Shown one piece after another: positions 46,330 through 55,308 of a DNA stretch of 64,000 bases. A model generated the notes under the pieces. The model ran no database searches. It was not told the origin of the DNA and saw only the letters and a list, made by a program, of their open reading frames with translations. The DNA is from Pseudomonas fluorescens (GTDB lineage: Bacteria > Pseudomonadota > Gammaproteobacteria > Pseudomonadales > Pseudomonadaceae), in NCBI RefSeq assembly GCF_902497995.1, contig NZ_CABVII010000001.1, positions 1-64,000 on the forward strand, in the 5' to 3' direction. A program made the translations under genes and the position numbers. Numbering within the stretch: the stretch's first letter is position 1; the number at the start of each line of letters is the position of its first letter.

Positions 46330-48507
46330 TCATGGATTGACGAGGGCATCCTCGCGCGTCAGGTGACGCTCGATCGCCACCTCACTGCCATTCGAAAACG
46401 GCTTCGCGAGCGCATCCCCTGCTCTCACTCCCTCTCCAGCTTTCAACACGAACAACGGATTGATATCGAATTCCTGCACGACCTCTCGCAGGTCTATCGC
46501 CATCGCCGACAAGCGCATCAAGGTATCGATCACGGCGTTCAAATCGGCCTTGGGACGCCCGCGAGCGCCATCCAGCATCGGGAACGAACGCAACTCGCGC
46601 ACCATCGCCTGCGCTTCGGACCGGGTGATCGGTGCCAGACGGAAGCTGACGTCCTTCATCACCTCGGCAAAGATGCCGCCAAAACCCACCATGACCGCCG
46701 GGCCGAACAAGGGATCGTTGTTGATGCCGAGGATCAGTTCGGTTGCGCCGCTGACCATTTCCTGCACCAGCACGCCGTCCAGCACCGCATCCGGAGCATA
46801 GGCCCGCGCGTTGCCGATGATTTCATCGAACGCTGCCTCGACGGCGACGGCACCTTGCACGCCGACGCGCACGCCGCCGGCTTCGGTTTTATGAGGAATG
46901 TCAGCCGACTGGATCTTCATGACCACCGGCAGGTGCATGGCGCAAGCGATGCGCGACGCCGCCCCGGCGTCGGTCGCCAGCGCCTCTTGAGTCACGCCGA
47001 TGCCGTAGGCATCCAGCACCTTCTTGGCCTCGAACTCGGTCAGGTCGGTGCGGCGACCCTGCATCAACTGGCGCATCAAGGGACGCGCCAGCACCAGCGG
47101 CTCCTCGCTCAATACCTGCGCCACACGGCCGCGCGCCTCGGCGAAGGCCCACAACGCACTGGCCCCACGGGCACAACGAACCGGCGACTGATAGCGCGGG
47201 ATGCCCGCGGCATCGAGAATGTCATACGCCTCCTGGACGCTGGCGGGATCGGCGTTCCAGGCGACGAGCACCGCAATACCTCGCTCCTCGGAGATGCGCA
47301 CGATTTCGTTGGCCAGCTCGGTCGCCAACTTGCCGCTGGCCGCCGCCAGGGCGAGCCCGATCATGTCGACGTTCGGATCATCGGCCAGTTTTTCCAGGGT
47401 CACCCGAAGCAGGCTGGCATCGTTGAGCAGACTCGCCGTCACATCCAGCGGATTGGCAACTGCCGCAAACGACGGCAGGACTTCCTTGAGCGCGCTCACG
47501 GTTTGCGGGGCGAGTTCAGGCAGCTCCAGGCCCCCGATGGCTGCACCGTCCGCCATGGCGATACCGGCACCGCCGGAGATCGTGACGATGGCCAGGCGAT
47601 TGCCCTTGGGCAAACGTCCGGGCAGCAGCGCCTTGGCGCAGTCGGCCAGATCGCCCACATCATTGACTTCGATGATCCCGCTTTGCCCGAACGCGGCGCG
47701 ATACAGCGCCATGGACCCGCCCAGATTGGCGGTATGCGATGCGGCAGCCCTGGCTCCCGCTTCCGAAGTGCCGACCTTCCAGACCAGCATCGGCTTGCCT
47801 GCGGCCAGTGCGCGACGACCGATCGACAGCAATCGGTGAGCATCCTGGAAGCCCTCCACGTAACCGGCGATCACCCGGGTTTCGGGATCGTCGATCATGG
47901 CGTCCATGAAGTCCAGCGAGGTGGTCACCGATTCGTTGCCGGTGGAGACGTAGTGCCTGAAGCCGATGCCTTCCTGGCTGGCCAGCATCACGATCGAGTT
48001 GCCGAAGGCACCGCTCTGCGAGGTGAGGCTCAGATGGCCTTTAGGGTAAGTCAGCCCATAGGGTGCACCGAAGCCGACATGGATACCCTCACTGATGTTC
48101 ATGTAACCCTGGCAGTTCGGACCGATCACGTGCATGCCGAACGAACGGGCAATGGCCGTGATATGGCGTTGCGCCTCGGCGCCTTCTTCGCCGGCCTCGG
48201 CAAAGCCTGAAGACAGAATGACCGCGAATCGGCAGCCTTTCTTGCCCAGTTCGGTGAGCGCATCGGGCACACGTTTGGCGCCGACCGCAATCACGGCGAC
48301 GTCGGGGGCGACCGGGAGCGATGCCACATCGGGGTAGCAGGTATAACCGGCAACCTCATCGTAGCGCGGGTTGACCGGCAGAATCCGGCCGCAAAAGCCC
48401 TTGGCCTTGAGGTGGGCGATGGGTTGCCCGCTGATGGAGGCGAGATCCTGCGAAGCGCCGATCACGGCGATGGAACGCGGCTTGAAGAACAAATCGAAAG
48501 TAGACAT
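46330..48507 (-). CDS. Fused NDP-forming acyl-CoA ligase (acetate-CoA ligase family)
   Basis: A 725-residue single-chain acyl-CoA synthetase of the NDP-forming type: N-terminal CoA-binding domain (SIAVIGASQDLASISGQPIA, about 13-32), the succinyl-CoA-synthetase-like part with the phospho-histidine region AAASHTANLGG (about 253-263), and a C-terminal ATP-grasp domain beginning near ARPLMRQLMQGRRTDLTEFE. It activates a carboxylic acid to its CoA ester. The long frame starts at 48768, but the ATG at 48507 (MSTFDLFFKPRSI) is the natural start for the family. Ends 86 bases before the MFS gene and lies just after the acyl-CoA dehydrogenase gene. Confidence 0.9.
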   Translation of the reverse strand: MSTFDLFFKPRSIAVIGASQDLASISGQPIAHLKAKGFCGRILPVNPRYDEVAGYTCYPDVASLPVAPDVAVIAVGAKRVPDALTELGKKGCRFAVILSSGFAEAGEEGAEAQRHITAIARSFGMHVIGPNCQGYMNISEGIHVGFGAPYGLTYPKGHLSLTSQSGAFGNSIVMLASQEGIGFRHYVSTGNESVTTSLDFMDAMIDDPETRVIAGYVEGFQDAHRLLSIGRRALAAGKPMLVWKVGTSEAGARAAASHTANLGGSMALYRAAFGQSGIIEVNDVGDLADCAKALLPGRLPKGNRLAIVTISGGAGIAMADGAAIGGLELPELAPQTVSALKEVLPSFAAVANPLDVTASLLNDASLLRVTLEKLADDPNVDMIGLALAAASGKLATELANEIVRISEERGIAVLVAWNADPASVQEAYDILDAAGIPRYQSPVRCARGASALWAFAEARGRVAQVLSEEPLVLARPLMRQLMQGRRTDLTEFEAKKVLDAYGIGVTQEALATDAGAASRIACAMHLPVVMKIQSADIPHKTEAGGVRVGVQGAVAVEAAFDEIIGNARAYAPDAVLDGVLVQEMVSGATELILGINNDPLFGPAVMVGFGGIFAEVMKDVSFRLAPITRSEAQAMVRELRSFPMLDGARGRPKADLNAVIDTLMRLSAMAIDLREVVQEFDINPLFVLKAGEGVRAGDALAKPFSNGSEVAIERHLTREDALVNP

Positions 48508-48547
48508 GACGACTTCCTGCAACAAAGGAGAATGGCCAGCGCTCGCC

Positions 48548-49702
48548 TTAGCGATGGGCGGCAAGTACGTGCTTGGCGATGTTGAGCTGATGGATCTGAC
48601 TGGTCCCCTCGTAGAGGCGAAACAGTCGGACATCCCGATACCAGCGCTCAATGGACGCATAGTCGGCGACGTATCCTGCCCCGCCGAACATCTGCACGCA
48701 GCGATCGGCGACTCGCCCACACATCTCGGTGGCGAAGTACTTGCACATCGAGGCTTCAAGCACCACATCCTCGCCGCGATCGCGCTTGCGGGCGGTCTCG
48801 AGGATCATGGAACGGGCGGCGAAGATCTCGGTCCGGCAGTCGGCGATCATGGCCTGGACCAACTGGAAGTTCGCGACCGGCTGGCCAAACTGCACACGTT
48901 GCGTCGTGTGCTCGATGGCCATCTCCAGCATCCGCATGGCCGGTCCCGTGGACAGGGCCGCCAGATGGATGCGTTGTTTGTTGAGGGTTTTCATCACGGT
49001 CTTGAAGCCGTTGCCTTCAACGCCGCCGATCAGATTGGCTGCCGGCACCCGGCACTCATTGAAGTACACCTCGCCGACGGGCGAACCGGCCTGCCCCATC
49101 TTGCGGTAGGGCTCGCCGGTGGACAGCCCGGGCATGCCACGTTCGACGATAAACGCCGACACGCCTTTGGCGCCCTTACTGCCCGGCTCGGTACGGGCAG
49201 TGACCGTGAACACATCGGCGATCGGGCCGTTGGTGATATAGCACTTCTGGCCATTGAGGATGTAGTCATCACCCTCGCGCCTGGCGCTGGTTTGCACGTT
49301 GGTCGCTTCGGAACCGGCCTCGGGTTCCGTGACCGCCAGGCAACCGGTCCATTCACCGCTGGCCAGGCGTGGCAAATAACGCAGCTTCTGCTCTTCAGTG
49401 CCGTCGACGACTATCCCTTCGGAGCCGATACCGGTATTGGTGCCGACACGGGCACGCACCGCCACCGAACTTTGGGACAGCTCGAGTGCGCCGAGCACCA
49501 GTTCTTCGGTGGTCAAGCCTGCACCGCCATACGCCTGGGGGATGCTCCAGCCAAAAAAACCGTTCTCGCGCATGGCCTGCACCAGATCGGCGGGGACTTC
49601 GTCGAGCCGTTCGATCTCCGCTTCTCGCGGAATCGCCTGATCGCGCACGAAGCGGCGAACGTCACTCAAAAAAATGTCGAACGATTGCTGATCGCGTACC
49701 AT
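48548..49702 (-). CDS. Acyl-CoA dehydrogenase
   Basis: A 384-residue FAD-dependent acyl-CoA dehydrogenase. Family signatures: LAVTEPEAGSEATNV (about 135-149), FAD-contact KCYITNGPIADVF, the QRIHLAALSTGPAMRMLE helix, and MFGGAGYVADYASIERWYRDV near residues 334-354, with the catalytic-base region RLYEGTSQIHQLNIAKHVL at the C-terminus. The start at 49702 has a GGAGATAAAA site; the frame continues upstream without similarity. It would make an enoyl-CoA from the ester produced by the ligase or CoA-transferase. Divergent from the IclR gene at 49856. Confidence 0.92.
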   Translation of the reverse strand: MVRDQQSFDIFLSDVRRFVRDQAIPREAEIERLDEVPADLVQAMRENGFFGWSIPQAYGGAGLTTEELVLGALELSQSSVAVRARVGTNTGIGSEGIVVDGTEEQKLRYLPRLASGEWTGCLAVTEPEAGSEATNVQTSARREGDDYILNGQKCYITNGPIADVFTVTARTEPGSKGAKGVSAFIVERGMPGLSTGEPYRKMGQAGSPVGEVYFNECRVPAANLIGGVEGNGFKTVMKTLNKQRIHLAALSTGPAMRMLEMAIEHTTQRVQFGQPVANFQLVQAMIADCRTEIFAARSMILETARKRDRGEDVVLEASMCKYFATEMCGRVADRCVQMFGGAGYVADYASIERWYRDVRLFRLYEGTSQIHQLNIAKHVLAAHR

Positions 49703-49855
49703 TTTTATCTCCTGCTTTTTTATATTTGTTGATAAACATATGGCAACGAATACAGCGACCACACAAGCATTGTTCGGCTCTGCGGAACACAGTTTGAATA
49801 GTTGGAACAGCAATGACAGTATCTGCTTAGATTGTTGAATCGTTGGAGCTAAGCC

Positions 49856-50743
49856 ATGGACCAGAATGAAAAGCCCAAACCCTCGAGCCGGGCGGCGTTG
49901 CGCCCGGGAGAGCCCGGCAGTCATCTCGCACCGCAGGATTGGCACTCTCCGGCCAGGCATTACCTGTCGGATGAGTTCGCCGATGATCGGCAGTTCGCCG
50001 CGACACTCGCCCGTGGCCTTGAAATCCTGCATTGCTTCACCGCCCGCGTGACCCAACTGGGCAACGCGGAGCTAGTCGCACGGACCGGGATGCCGAAAGC
50101 GACGATCTCGCGTTTCACCTACACCCTGGTTCGACTGGGCTATCTGCGCATCAACCGCCTGAACAACAAATATCAGTTGGGCCCGGCCGTGCTGTCCCTG
50201 GGCTACCCGCTGCTCGCCAGCCTCAATATCCGCCAGATCGCCAGGCCCTTCATGAAGGAACTGGCGGACCATATTCGCGGCTCGGTGTCGCTGGGCATGC
50301 GTGACCGGCTCAGCGTGGTGTACCTGGAAAGCAGCCGCAGTGCCGGACCGATGAGCCATCCGCCGGACGTCGGCCTGAGTTATCCGGTGGCCCGCACGGC
50401 GATGGGGCGCGCCATCATCGCCGCCTCTTCCCGTGAAGAGCGCACAGCGCTGCTCAACGAAATCAAAGTCAGGACGCCCGACGACTGGACTACTTTCCAT
50501 ACCCGTATCGAAGAGAGTATCCAGGAGTTTCATGACTGTGGTTTTTGCGTGTCATACGGCGATCTGCGGCGTGAAATACATGCCGTCGCCGTCCCGATGC
50601 GGGCCATGGCCGATGGTGAAATTCTGGTCTTCAACTGCGGCGTTCCGGCCTTTATGCTGAACGAAGGACAGCTGAAAAACGACATCGGCCCGCGCCTGGT
50701 GTCCATGGTGCGGAGCATTGAAGGGATGATGGGCATTTATTAG
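49856..50743 (+). CDS. IclR-family regulator (PcaR/PobR type)
   Basis: A 295-residue IclR protein with a longer N-terminal tail than usual. Winged helix region LGNAELVARTGMPKATISRFT (about 64-84) and effector domain with LSYPVARTAMGRAIIAAS (about 174-191). It is divergent from the acyl-CoA dehydrogenase-ligase-MFS set and convergent with the second MFS gene. It probably controls one or both gene sets in response to the pathway substrate or an intermediate. PcaR/PobR-like proteins often sense aromatic acids or ring-cleavage products, but the ligand here is unknown. Confidence 0.87.
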   Translation: MDQNEKPKPSSRAALRPGEPGSHLAPQDWHSPARHYLSDEFADDRQFAATLARGLEILHCFTARVTQLGNAELVARTGMPKATISRFTYTLVRLGYLRINRLNNKYQLGPAVLSLGYPLLASLNIRQIARPFMKELADHIRGSVSLGMRDRLSVVYLESSRSAGPMSHPPDVGLSYPVARTAMGRAIIAASSREERTALLNEIKVRTPDDWTTFHTRIEESIQEFHDCGFCVSYGDLRREIHAVAVPMRAMADGEILVFNCGVPAFMLNEGQLKNDIGPRLVSMVRSIEGMMGIY

Positions 50744-50773
50744 TCGCTGAGGCAGGACCGGCCCTCCACGGAG

Positions 50774-50805
50774 AACCCCAGGCTCACGGCATGCCGCCTG
50801 GGGTT
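50774..50805. terminator. Bidirectional terminator-like hairpin
   Basis: A perfect 10-bp stem AACCCCAGGC / GCCTGGGGTT with a 12-base loop lies between the convergent iclR and MFS genes. T-rich flanks are short. Confidence 0.6.
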
Positions 50806-50828
50806 TCTGGCAAATCGCGGCCCTGGAT

Positions 50829-52163
50829 TTATGGTTTATCCCGACTGGCCAGCGTGGACTTTGGAATACCCAGCAGTAATGTCAGCGCCCCTAGCGCCAA
50901 TATCGCAGCCATTGCCCAGAAGCCCGCCTGCAAGCTTCCCGTCGCCGTCTTTGCCCAGCCCATCAGGATCGGGCTGACAAAACCGCCCATCATCCCGATG
51001 CTACTCACCAGGGCGATTCCGCCTGCCGCCGCCGCGCCGGTGAGATAAGCCGGCGGGATCGTCCAGAAGATACTCATGGCGCTCAACACGCCCGCTGCCG
51101 ACACGGCAAGCAAACCGATGGCCACGACCGGCGATGTGCTGAAGTTTCCGAGCAATGCGTAGCTGGCGGCCGCTACCAGCAACGCTATTGCTACATGCCA
51201 CCTGCGCTCCATGCGCCGGTCCGAGTGCCGTGACATCAGGTACATGGCGATTGCACCCACCACATACGGCAAACTCGACACCATCCCGATCGTGAGCATA
51301 TTGTCGACGCCAAAGTCTTTGATCACGGTCGGCATCCATATCTGCATCGCGTTATTGCCGGCAATAATCGAAAAATAGACCAGCCCGGCGATGTACACCT
51401 TGGGATTGCGTACCGCCCCCATCAGTGCGTGCTCTGCAGCGACAGGTCGGGCCTTGGTGTCAGCGAGCAAGTCATCGCGCACGATCTGCTTTTCGTTATC
51501 CGTGAGCCACTTTGCGTCATCCGGACGATCAGCGAGGCAAAAATAGGCGATGCAGCCGAGCAGGACCGCTGGCAGCCCTTCGATGATGAACAGCCACTGC
51601 CAATCCTTCAAACCCCCGACATCGGTAAAACTATTGAGAATCCAACCCGACAATGGCCCACCCAACATGCCCGCGAAGGTGATCGCCATGAAGAACATGG
51701 ACATGATCCGCGCCCGGTAGGCTGACGGAAACCAATAGGTCAAATAGAGAATCACGCCTGGAACAAAACCGGCCTCGGCCGCCCCCAGAACGAAGCGAGC
51801 CAGGTACAACTCGCCGGGGGTCCGTACGAAAGCCATCGCCGCTGACACGCTCCCCCATAGCAGAAGGATTCGAATGAACGTCGCTCGACCACCGACACGT
51901 TGCAGGTACAGGTTGCTCGGCACCTCGAATATCACATAGCCGATGAAGAACAGACCTGCGCCAAAACCGTAGGCCATGTCGCTCAAACCGATGTCATGCA
52001 TGAAGCGCAGCTTGGCAAAACTGATGTTCAGTCGATCCAGTTGATTGACGATGTAGCAAACGAAAATGAACGGAACGACCCGCCAGATTATCTTTCGATA
52101 AACCCGCTGAGTCGCCGACTCTGCATCACCGATGGCGGCAGGTACGTCATAGGTTACTTTCAT
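50829..52163 (-). CDS. MFS transporter, anion:cation symporter type 2
   Basis: A 444-residue MFS permease related to the one at 44912: VVPFIFVCYIVNQLDRLNIS in the first segment and AYGFGAGLFFIGYVIFEVPS in the next. Twelve membrane segments are expected. It is followed upstream on the same strand by the CoA-transferase gene (86 bases away), so it probably imports the acid that the transferase activates. The start at 52163 is preceded by a purine-rich stretch. Confidence 0.9.
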   Translation of the reverse strand: MKVTYDVPAAIGDAESATQRVYRKIIWRVVPFIFVCYIVNQLDRLNISFAKLRFMHDIGLSDMAYGFGAGLFFIGYVIFEVPSNLYLQRVGGRATFIRILLLWGSVSAAMAFVRTPGELYLARFVLGAAEAGFVPGVILYLTYWFPSAYRARIMSMFFMAITFAGMLGGPLSGWILNSFTDVGGLKDWQWLFIIEGLPAVLLGCIAYFCLADRPDDAKWLTDNEKQIVRDDLLADTKARPVAAEHALMGAVRNPKVYIAGLVYFSIIAGNNAMQIWMPTVIKDFGVDNMLTIGMVSSLPYVVGAIAMYLMSRHSDRRMERRWHVAIALLVAAASYALLGNFSTSPVVAIGLLAVSAAGVLSAMSIFWTIPPAYLTGAAAAGGIALVSSIGMMGGFVSPILMGWAKTATGSLQAGFWAMAAILALGALTLLLGIPKSTLASRDKP

Positions 52164-52248
52164 GTCTTTTCCTTATCCTTATTGTTATTTTTGTATCAAC
52201 GCTAGTGACTCGCACTGATCAGGCAGGACGGGATTGGCTTGTTCGTGT

Positions 52249-53487
52249 CTAGATGATTTTTTTCTCCTGCAGCTCGGCAATCTCCTCGTTCGACAGTCCC
52301 ATTTTCGAGCCGAAGATCTCCTGGTTGTGCTCACCCTGCCCTGGCCCTGTGCGCCAGACGCCGCCCGGTGTGGCGGAGAAACGCGGCACGACGTTCTGCA
52401 TGCGAACCGAACCGAAGTCGCCATCAGCGACCGAGACAATGGCGTCCCTGGCCTTGAAGTGTTCGTCTTCGAATACATCGCGAATCGAATTGACCCGATT
52501 GAAACTCACCCCGTGCTCACTCAAGACGCTGCTGACTTGCGCCTCGGTGCGTTCGATAAACCAGGCGCGAACGATGGATTCGATTTCAGCGCGGTGACTC
52601 AAGCGGGCGACATTGGTGCTGAACCGCGGGTCTGTCAGCAGATCCGGCCGCTCCAATGCATGGGCGAATCGCGCAAATACCGGTGGCGCACTGACGGCCA
52701 GGGCGATCCATTGTCCGTCGCGGGTCGGGTAGACATCGCTCGGAGCGGAATAGGCATTGAGGTTGCCGGTGCGCTCGCGCACCACGCCCAACTGGTCGTA
52801 TTCGATCGCCAGGAAGTCCAGCGAACGCAGCATCGCTTCGGTGGCCGACAGATCGATTTCCTGCCCTGGCCGACCTGGGGTCGCGTTGCGACACGTCAGG
52901 GCCGCACAGATGGAAAAGGCACCAAATACCCCGGCGAGCGCATCCGATATGGGGTAACCGGAAAATGACGGTGCGCCCTCTGGCGAACCGCAGATATAGG
53001 CAAAGCCGGACATGGCTTCGAATATCCGGGCGAACCCGGTACGGTTGCAATAAGGGCCGGTCTGACCGAAGCCGGTGACCCGCAAAATGATCAAGTGCGG
53101 GTTGATTTCCATGAGACGCTCGAAGCTCAAGCCCCATCGTTCAAGCGTGCCGGGGCGGAAGTTTTCGACCAGCACGTCCTGCTCCGCGATGAGACGTTCT
53201 ACCAGCACCTTGCCTTCAGCCGTGCGCAAGTCCAGCGTTATGCCTTTCTTGTTGCGGTTTGCCACCTTGGACCACAGCGATACACCGTCCTTGTGCGGGG
53301 GGAGATAACGCAGATGATCCCCGGGCCCTGGAATTTCCACCTTGATGACTTCAGCCCCGAAGTCGCCCAATAGTGCGGCCGCAAAGGGCGCTGCCACCAC
53401 CGTTGAAAGATCCAGCACCTTGACCCCGACCAGCGGCCCGGACGGGATGTTTTTCTCGTCGCCTGTTCTGCTTTCTGGTGCACGCAT
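52249..53487 (-). CDS. Class III CoA-transferase (CaiB/BaiF family)
   Basis: A 412-residue family III CoA-transferase: LVGVKVLDLSTVVAAPFAAA at the N-terminus, DLRTAEGKVLVERLIAEQD, VENFRPGTLERWGL (about 110-123), and FSGYPISDALAGVFGAF (about 180-196), whose Asp corresponds to the active-site aspartate. It moves CoA from a donor ester such as succinyl-CoA to a carboxylic acid. The ATG at 53487 has a GGGAGGTTTA site and is preferred over 53529. Divergent from a LysR gene that probably regulates it together with the MFS gene. Confidence 0.9.
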   Translation of the reverse strand: MRAPESRTGDEKNIPSGPLVGVKVLDLSTVVAAPFAAALLGDFGAEVIKVEIPGPGDHLRYLPPHKDGVSLWSKVANRNKKGITLDLRTAEGKVLVERLIAEQDVLVENFRPGTLERWGLSFERLMEINPHLIILRVTGFGQTGPYCNRTGFARIFEAMSGFAYICGSPEGAPSFSGYPISDALAGVFGAFSICAALTCRNATPGRPGQEIDLSATEAMLRSLDFLAIEYDQLGVVRERTGNLNAYSAPSDVYPTRDGQWIALAVSAPPVFARFAHALERPDLLTDPRFSTNVARLSHRAEIESIVRAWFIERTEAQVSSVLSEHGVSFNRVNSIRDVFEDEHFKARDAIVSVADGDFGSVRMQNVVPRFSATPGGVWRTGPGQGEHNQEIFGSKMGLSNEEIAELQEKKII

Positions 53488-53619
53488 CGTTAAACCTCCC
53501 TTGACGAGTGAGTCACTGGAAGCAGTCAAAACCCTTGCTAATCCAGCTCACTTGACCAGGAGCGTATTCTTGAGGCTGACGCTATAGTAGTGGCTAGCTG
53601 CGCTATCAGGTATATCAAG

Positions 53620-54570
53620 ATGAGATATCAGAACCCTCAGACGGCCCTGCTCGATCTGGTGAAACTTCAATACTTTCTGCATGTTGCGGAGCTTGGAAGC
53701 TTTACCAAAGCCGCCATCGTGCTTGACGTGGCGCAATCGGCATTGAGCCGTCACGTCCGCGAACTCGAGCAACAATTCGGTCAGGCGCTGTTTCATCGCA
53801 CCGGACGGGGTGTCATTCCTACCGATTTCGCCCAGCAAATAATCCCGCGTGCCCATGCGCTCATTTTGCAGTCGCAACAATTGACCGACGACATCATGGC
53901 CGCCCAGGGAGCCCCTCAAGGCCAGGTCCGGCTGGCGATGCTTAGGTCGTTAAGCAGCCTGCTCCTGACGCCGCTGCTGATTGAAATCAGCGACCGTTTT
54001 CCCGGGATTGAAATGCACGTGATGGAAGGTTTGACCGATCACGTCGAAGAGTGGCTGGCGACCGGGCGTGCCGACCTGGGCGTGCTTTACGGCCATCGCC
54101 GTGCGCCGTCGGACATCGACGAGTTATTGATGACTGCCGACCTGTATCTCATCGGCCGAACAGATGATCCGGTCGTGAGCAGCCCCGAGTTCAAACTGAG
54201 CGGCATCTCGTCCCTGCCGATGATTTTGCCGGCGTTGCCGAACCGCTGGAGGCTTTCGATCGAACGGGCCTGTAGCGACCACGATATCGGCCTGCACGTT
54301 TCCTATGAGCTCGATTCCATCCAAACCATCAAGGACCTCGTCAGCTCCGGCAAGCGCTACAGCATTCTCCCCTTGCACGCCGTCGCTCAGGAACTGGATG
54401 CGGGGGTACTGCAAGCATCGCGCATCGTCGAACCGACCATTACCCGGCAAGTCTTCCTTGCCTCTTCGACCCAACGGCCGCGAAGCCGTGCCAGTGCCGA
54501 GGTCGCCAAAGTGGTTCGCCGGTTAGTCGCCACGCTCATTGCTTCCGGACGTCTGGCTGGACACATTTGA
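53620..54570 (+). CDS. LysR-family regulator
   Basis: A 316-residue LysR factor: helix-turn-helix in KLQYFLHVAELGSFTKAA and VAQSALSRHVRELEQQFG (about 17-50), then the effector domain. I prefer the ATG at 53620 (MRYQNPQTALLDLV) over 53590. Divergent from the CoA-transferase-MFS pair, with about 130 bases between, which is the classical LysR layout. The effector is unknown. Confidence 0.87.
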   Translation: MRYQNPQTALLDLVKLQYFLHVAELGSFTKAAIVLDVAQSALSRHVRELEQQFGQALFHRTGRGVIPTDFAQQIIPRAHALILQSQQLTDDIMAAQGAPQGQVRLAMLRSLSSLLLTPLLIEISDRFPGIEMHVMEGLTDHVEEWLATGRADLGVLYGHRRAPSDIDELLMTADLYLIGRTDDPVVSSPEFKLSGISSLPMILPALPNRWRLSIERACSDHDIGLHVSYELDSIQTIKDLVSSGKRYSILPLHAVAQELDAGVLQASRIVEPTITRQVFLASSTQRPRSRASAEVAKVVRRLVATLIASGRLAGHI

Positions 54571-54609
54571 CCTTCATCAGACGTGGATCATTTTTTCAGC
54601 TTGCATTAA

Positions 54610-54624
54610 TAAACGATCGGTCTA
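54610..54624. promoter_or_regulatory. Candidate AcuR-like operator 1
   Basis: TAAACGATCGGTCTA, 10 bases before the tetR start, matches the perfect palindrome upstream of the reductase gene (55280-55294) at 13 of 15 positions. It indicates autoregulation of the TetR gene. Confidence 0.6.
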
Positions 54625-54634
54625 TATTCATGCC

Positions 54635-55261
54635 ATGACCGACTTGCCTAAACGCCGCGGGCGTCCGCCGAAAAGCCCCCGCACCAATCCCGACACCCGC
54701 AATGCGTTGATTCGCAGCGGTACCGCGCTGCTGACCGAACAGGGCTTCATGAGTACCGGCATCGATTTGCTGTTGACCCAGGTCGGCGTGCCCAAAGGCT
54801 CGTTCTACTATTATTTCGAAAGCAAGGAGGCCTTCGGGCATGCCGTGCTGGACAACTACGCCGACTATTTCGCACGGCGCCTCGATCGGCATTTCCTCAA
54901 CGAAGACCTGCCGCCGCTGCAACGCATAACCGCCTTCGTCGAAGACGCCAAACGCGGCATGACCAAGTATGAATTCAAGCGTGGCTGCCTGGTGGGCAAC
55001 CTGGGCCAGGAAGTGACCTTGCTGCCGGCCAGCTTCAAACAACGCCTGGACGCCGTGATCAATTCCTGGCAAGCGCGCTTGAGCAGTTGCCTGCAAACGG
55101 CCAAGGCCTGCGGTGAACTGAACCCGGCGGTGGATTGCGAGGACCAGGCGGCGTTTTTCTGGATCGGTTGGGAGGGTGCGGTACTGCGTGCGCGGCTGAC
55201 TGGCAACACGCATCCGTTGGATATTTTCCTGCGCGGTTTCTTGTCAGGACTCAAAGCCTGA
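54635..55261 (+). CDS. acuR: TetR-family regulator (AcuR-like)
   Basis: A 208-residue TetR regulator. N-terminal DNA-binding domain with an extra basic arm ([10 protein letters not shown]) and helix-turn-helix [25 protein letters not shown] (seen as [20 protein letters not shown], about residues 43-62). The downstream reductase is AcuI-like, and both genes have matching TAGAC-GATC-GTCTA operator sequences. In related bacteria AcuR responds to acrylate or acryloyl-CoA and represses acuR-acuI; here that is inferred. I chose the ATG at 54635 since the upstream frame overlaps the LysR end. Confidence 0.8.
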   Translation: MTDLPKRRGRPPKSPRTNPDTRNALIRSGTALLTEQGFMSTGIDLLLTQVGVPKGSFYYYFESKEAFGHAVLDNYADYFARRLDRHFLNEDLPPLQRITAFVEDAKRGMTKYEFKRGCLVGNLGQEVTLLPASFKQRLDAVINSWQARLSSCLQTAKACGELNPAVDCEDQAAFFWIGWEGAVLRARLTGNTHPLDIFLRGFLSGLKA

Positions 55262-55279
55262 CTTTTTTTGCACTGTTTA

Positions 55280-55294
55280 TAGACGATCAGTCTA
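55280..55294. promoter_or_regulatory. Candidate AcuR-like operator 2
   Basis: A perfect interrupted palindrome TAGAC GATCA GTCTA, 14 bases before the reductase ATG and overlapping the likely promoter. Similar to the site before the tetR gene, so it is the probable TetR binding site. Confidence 0.68.
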
Positions 55295-55308
55295 AAAGGA
55301 GAAGAGCG

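Noticed and set aside
46363..48210. 615-residue plus-strand frame
   Set aside because: Shadow of the acyl-CoA ligase gene; low-complexity His/Arg/Gln composition.
48371..49732. 453-residue plus-strand frame
   Set aside because: Shadow of the acyl-CoA dehydrogenase gene on the other strand.
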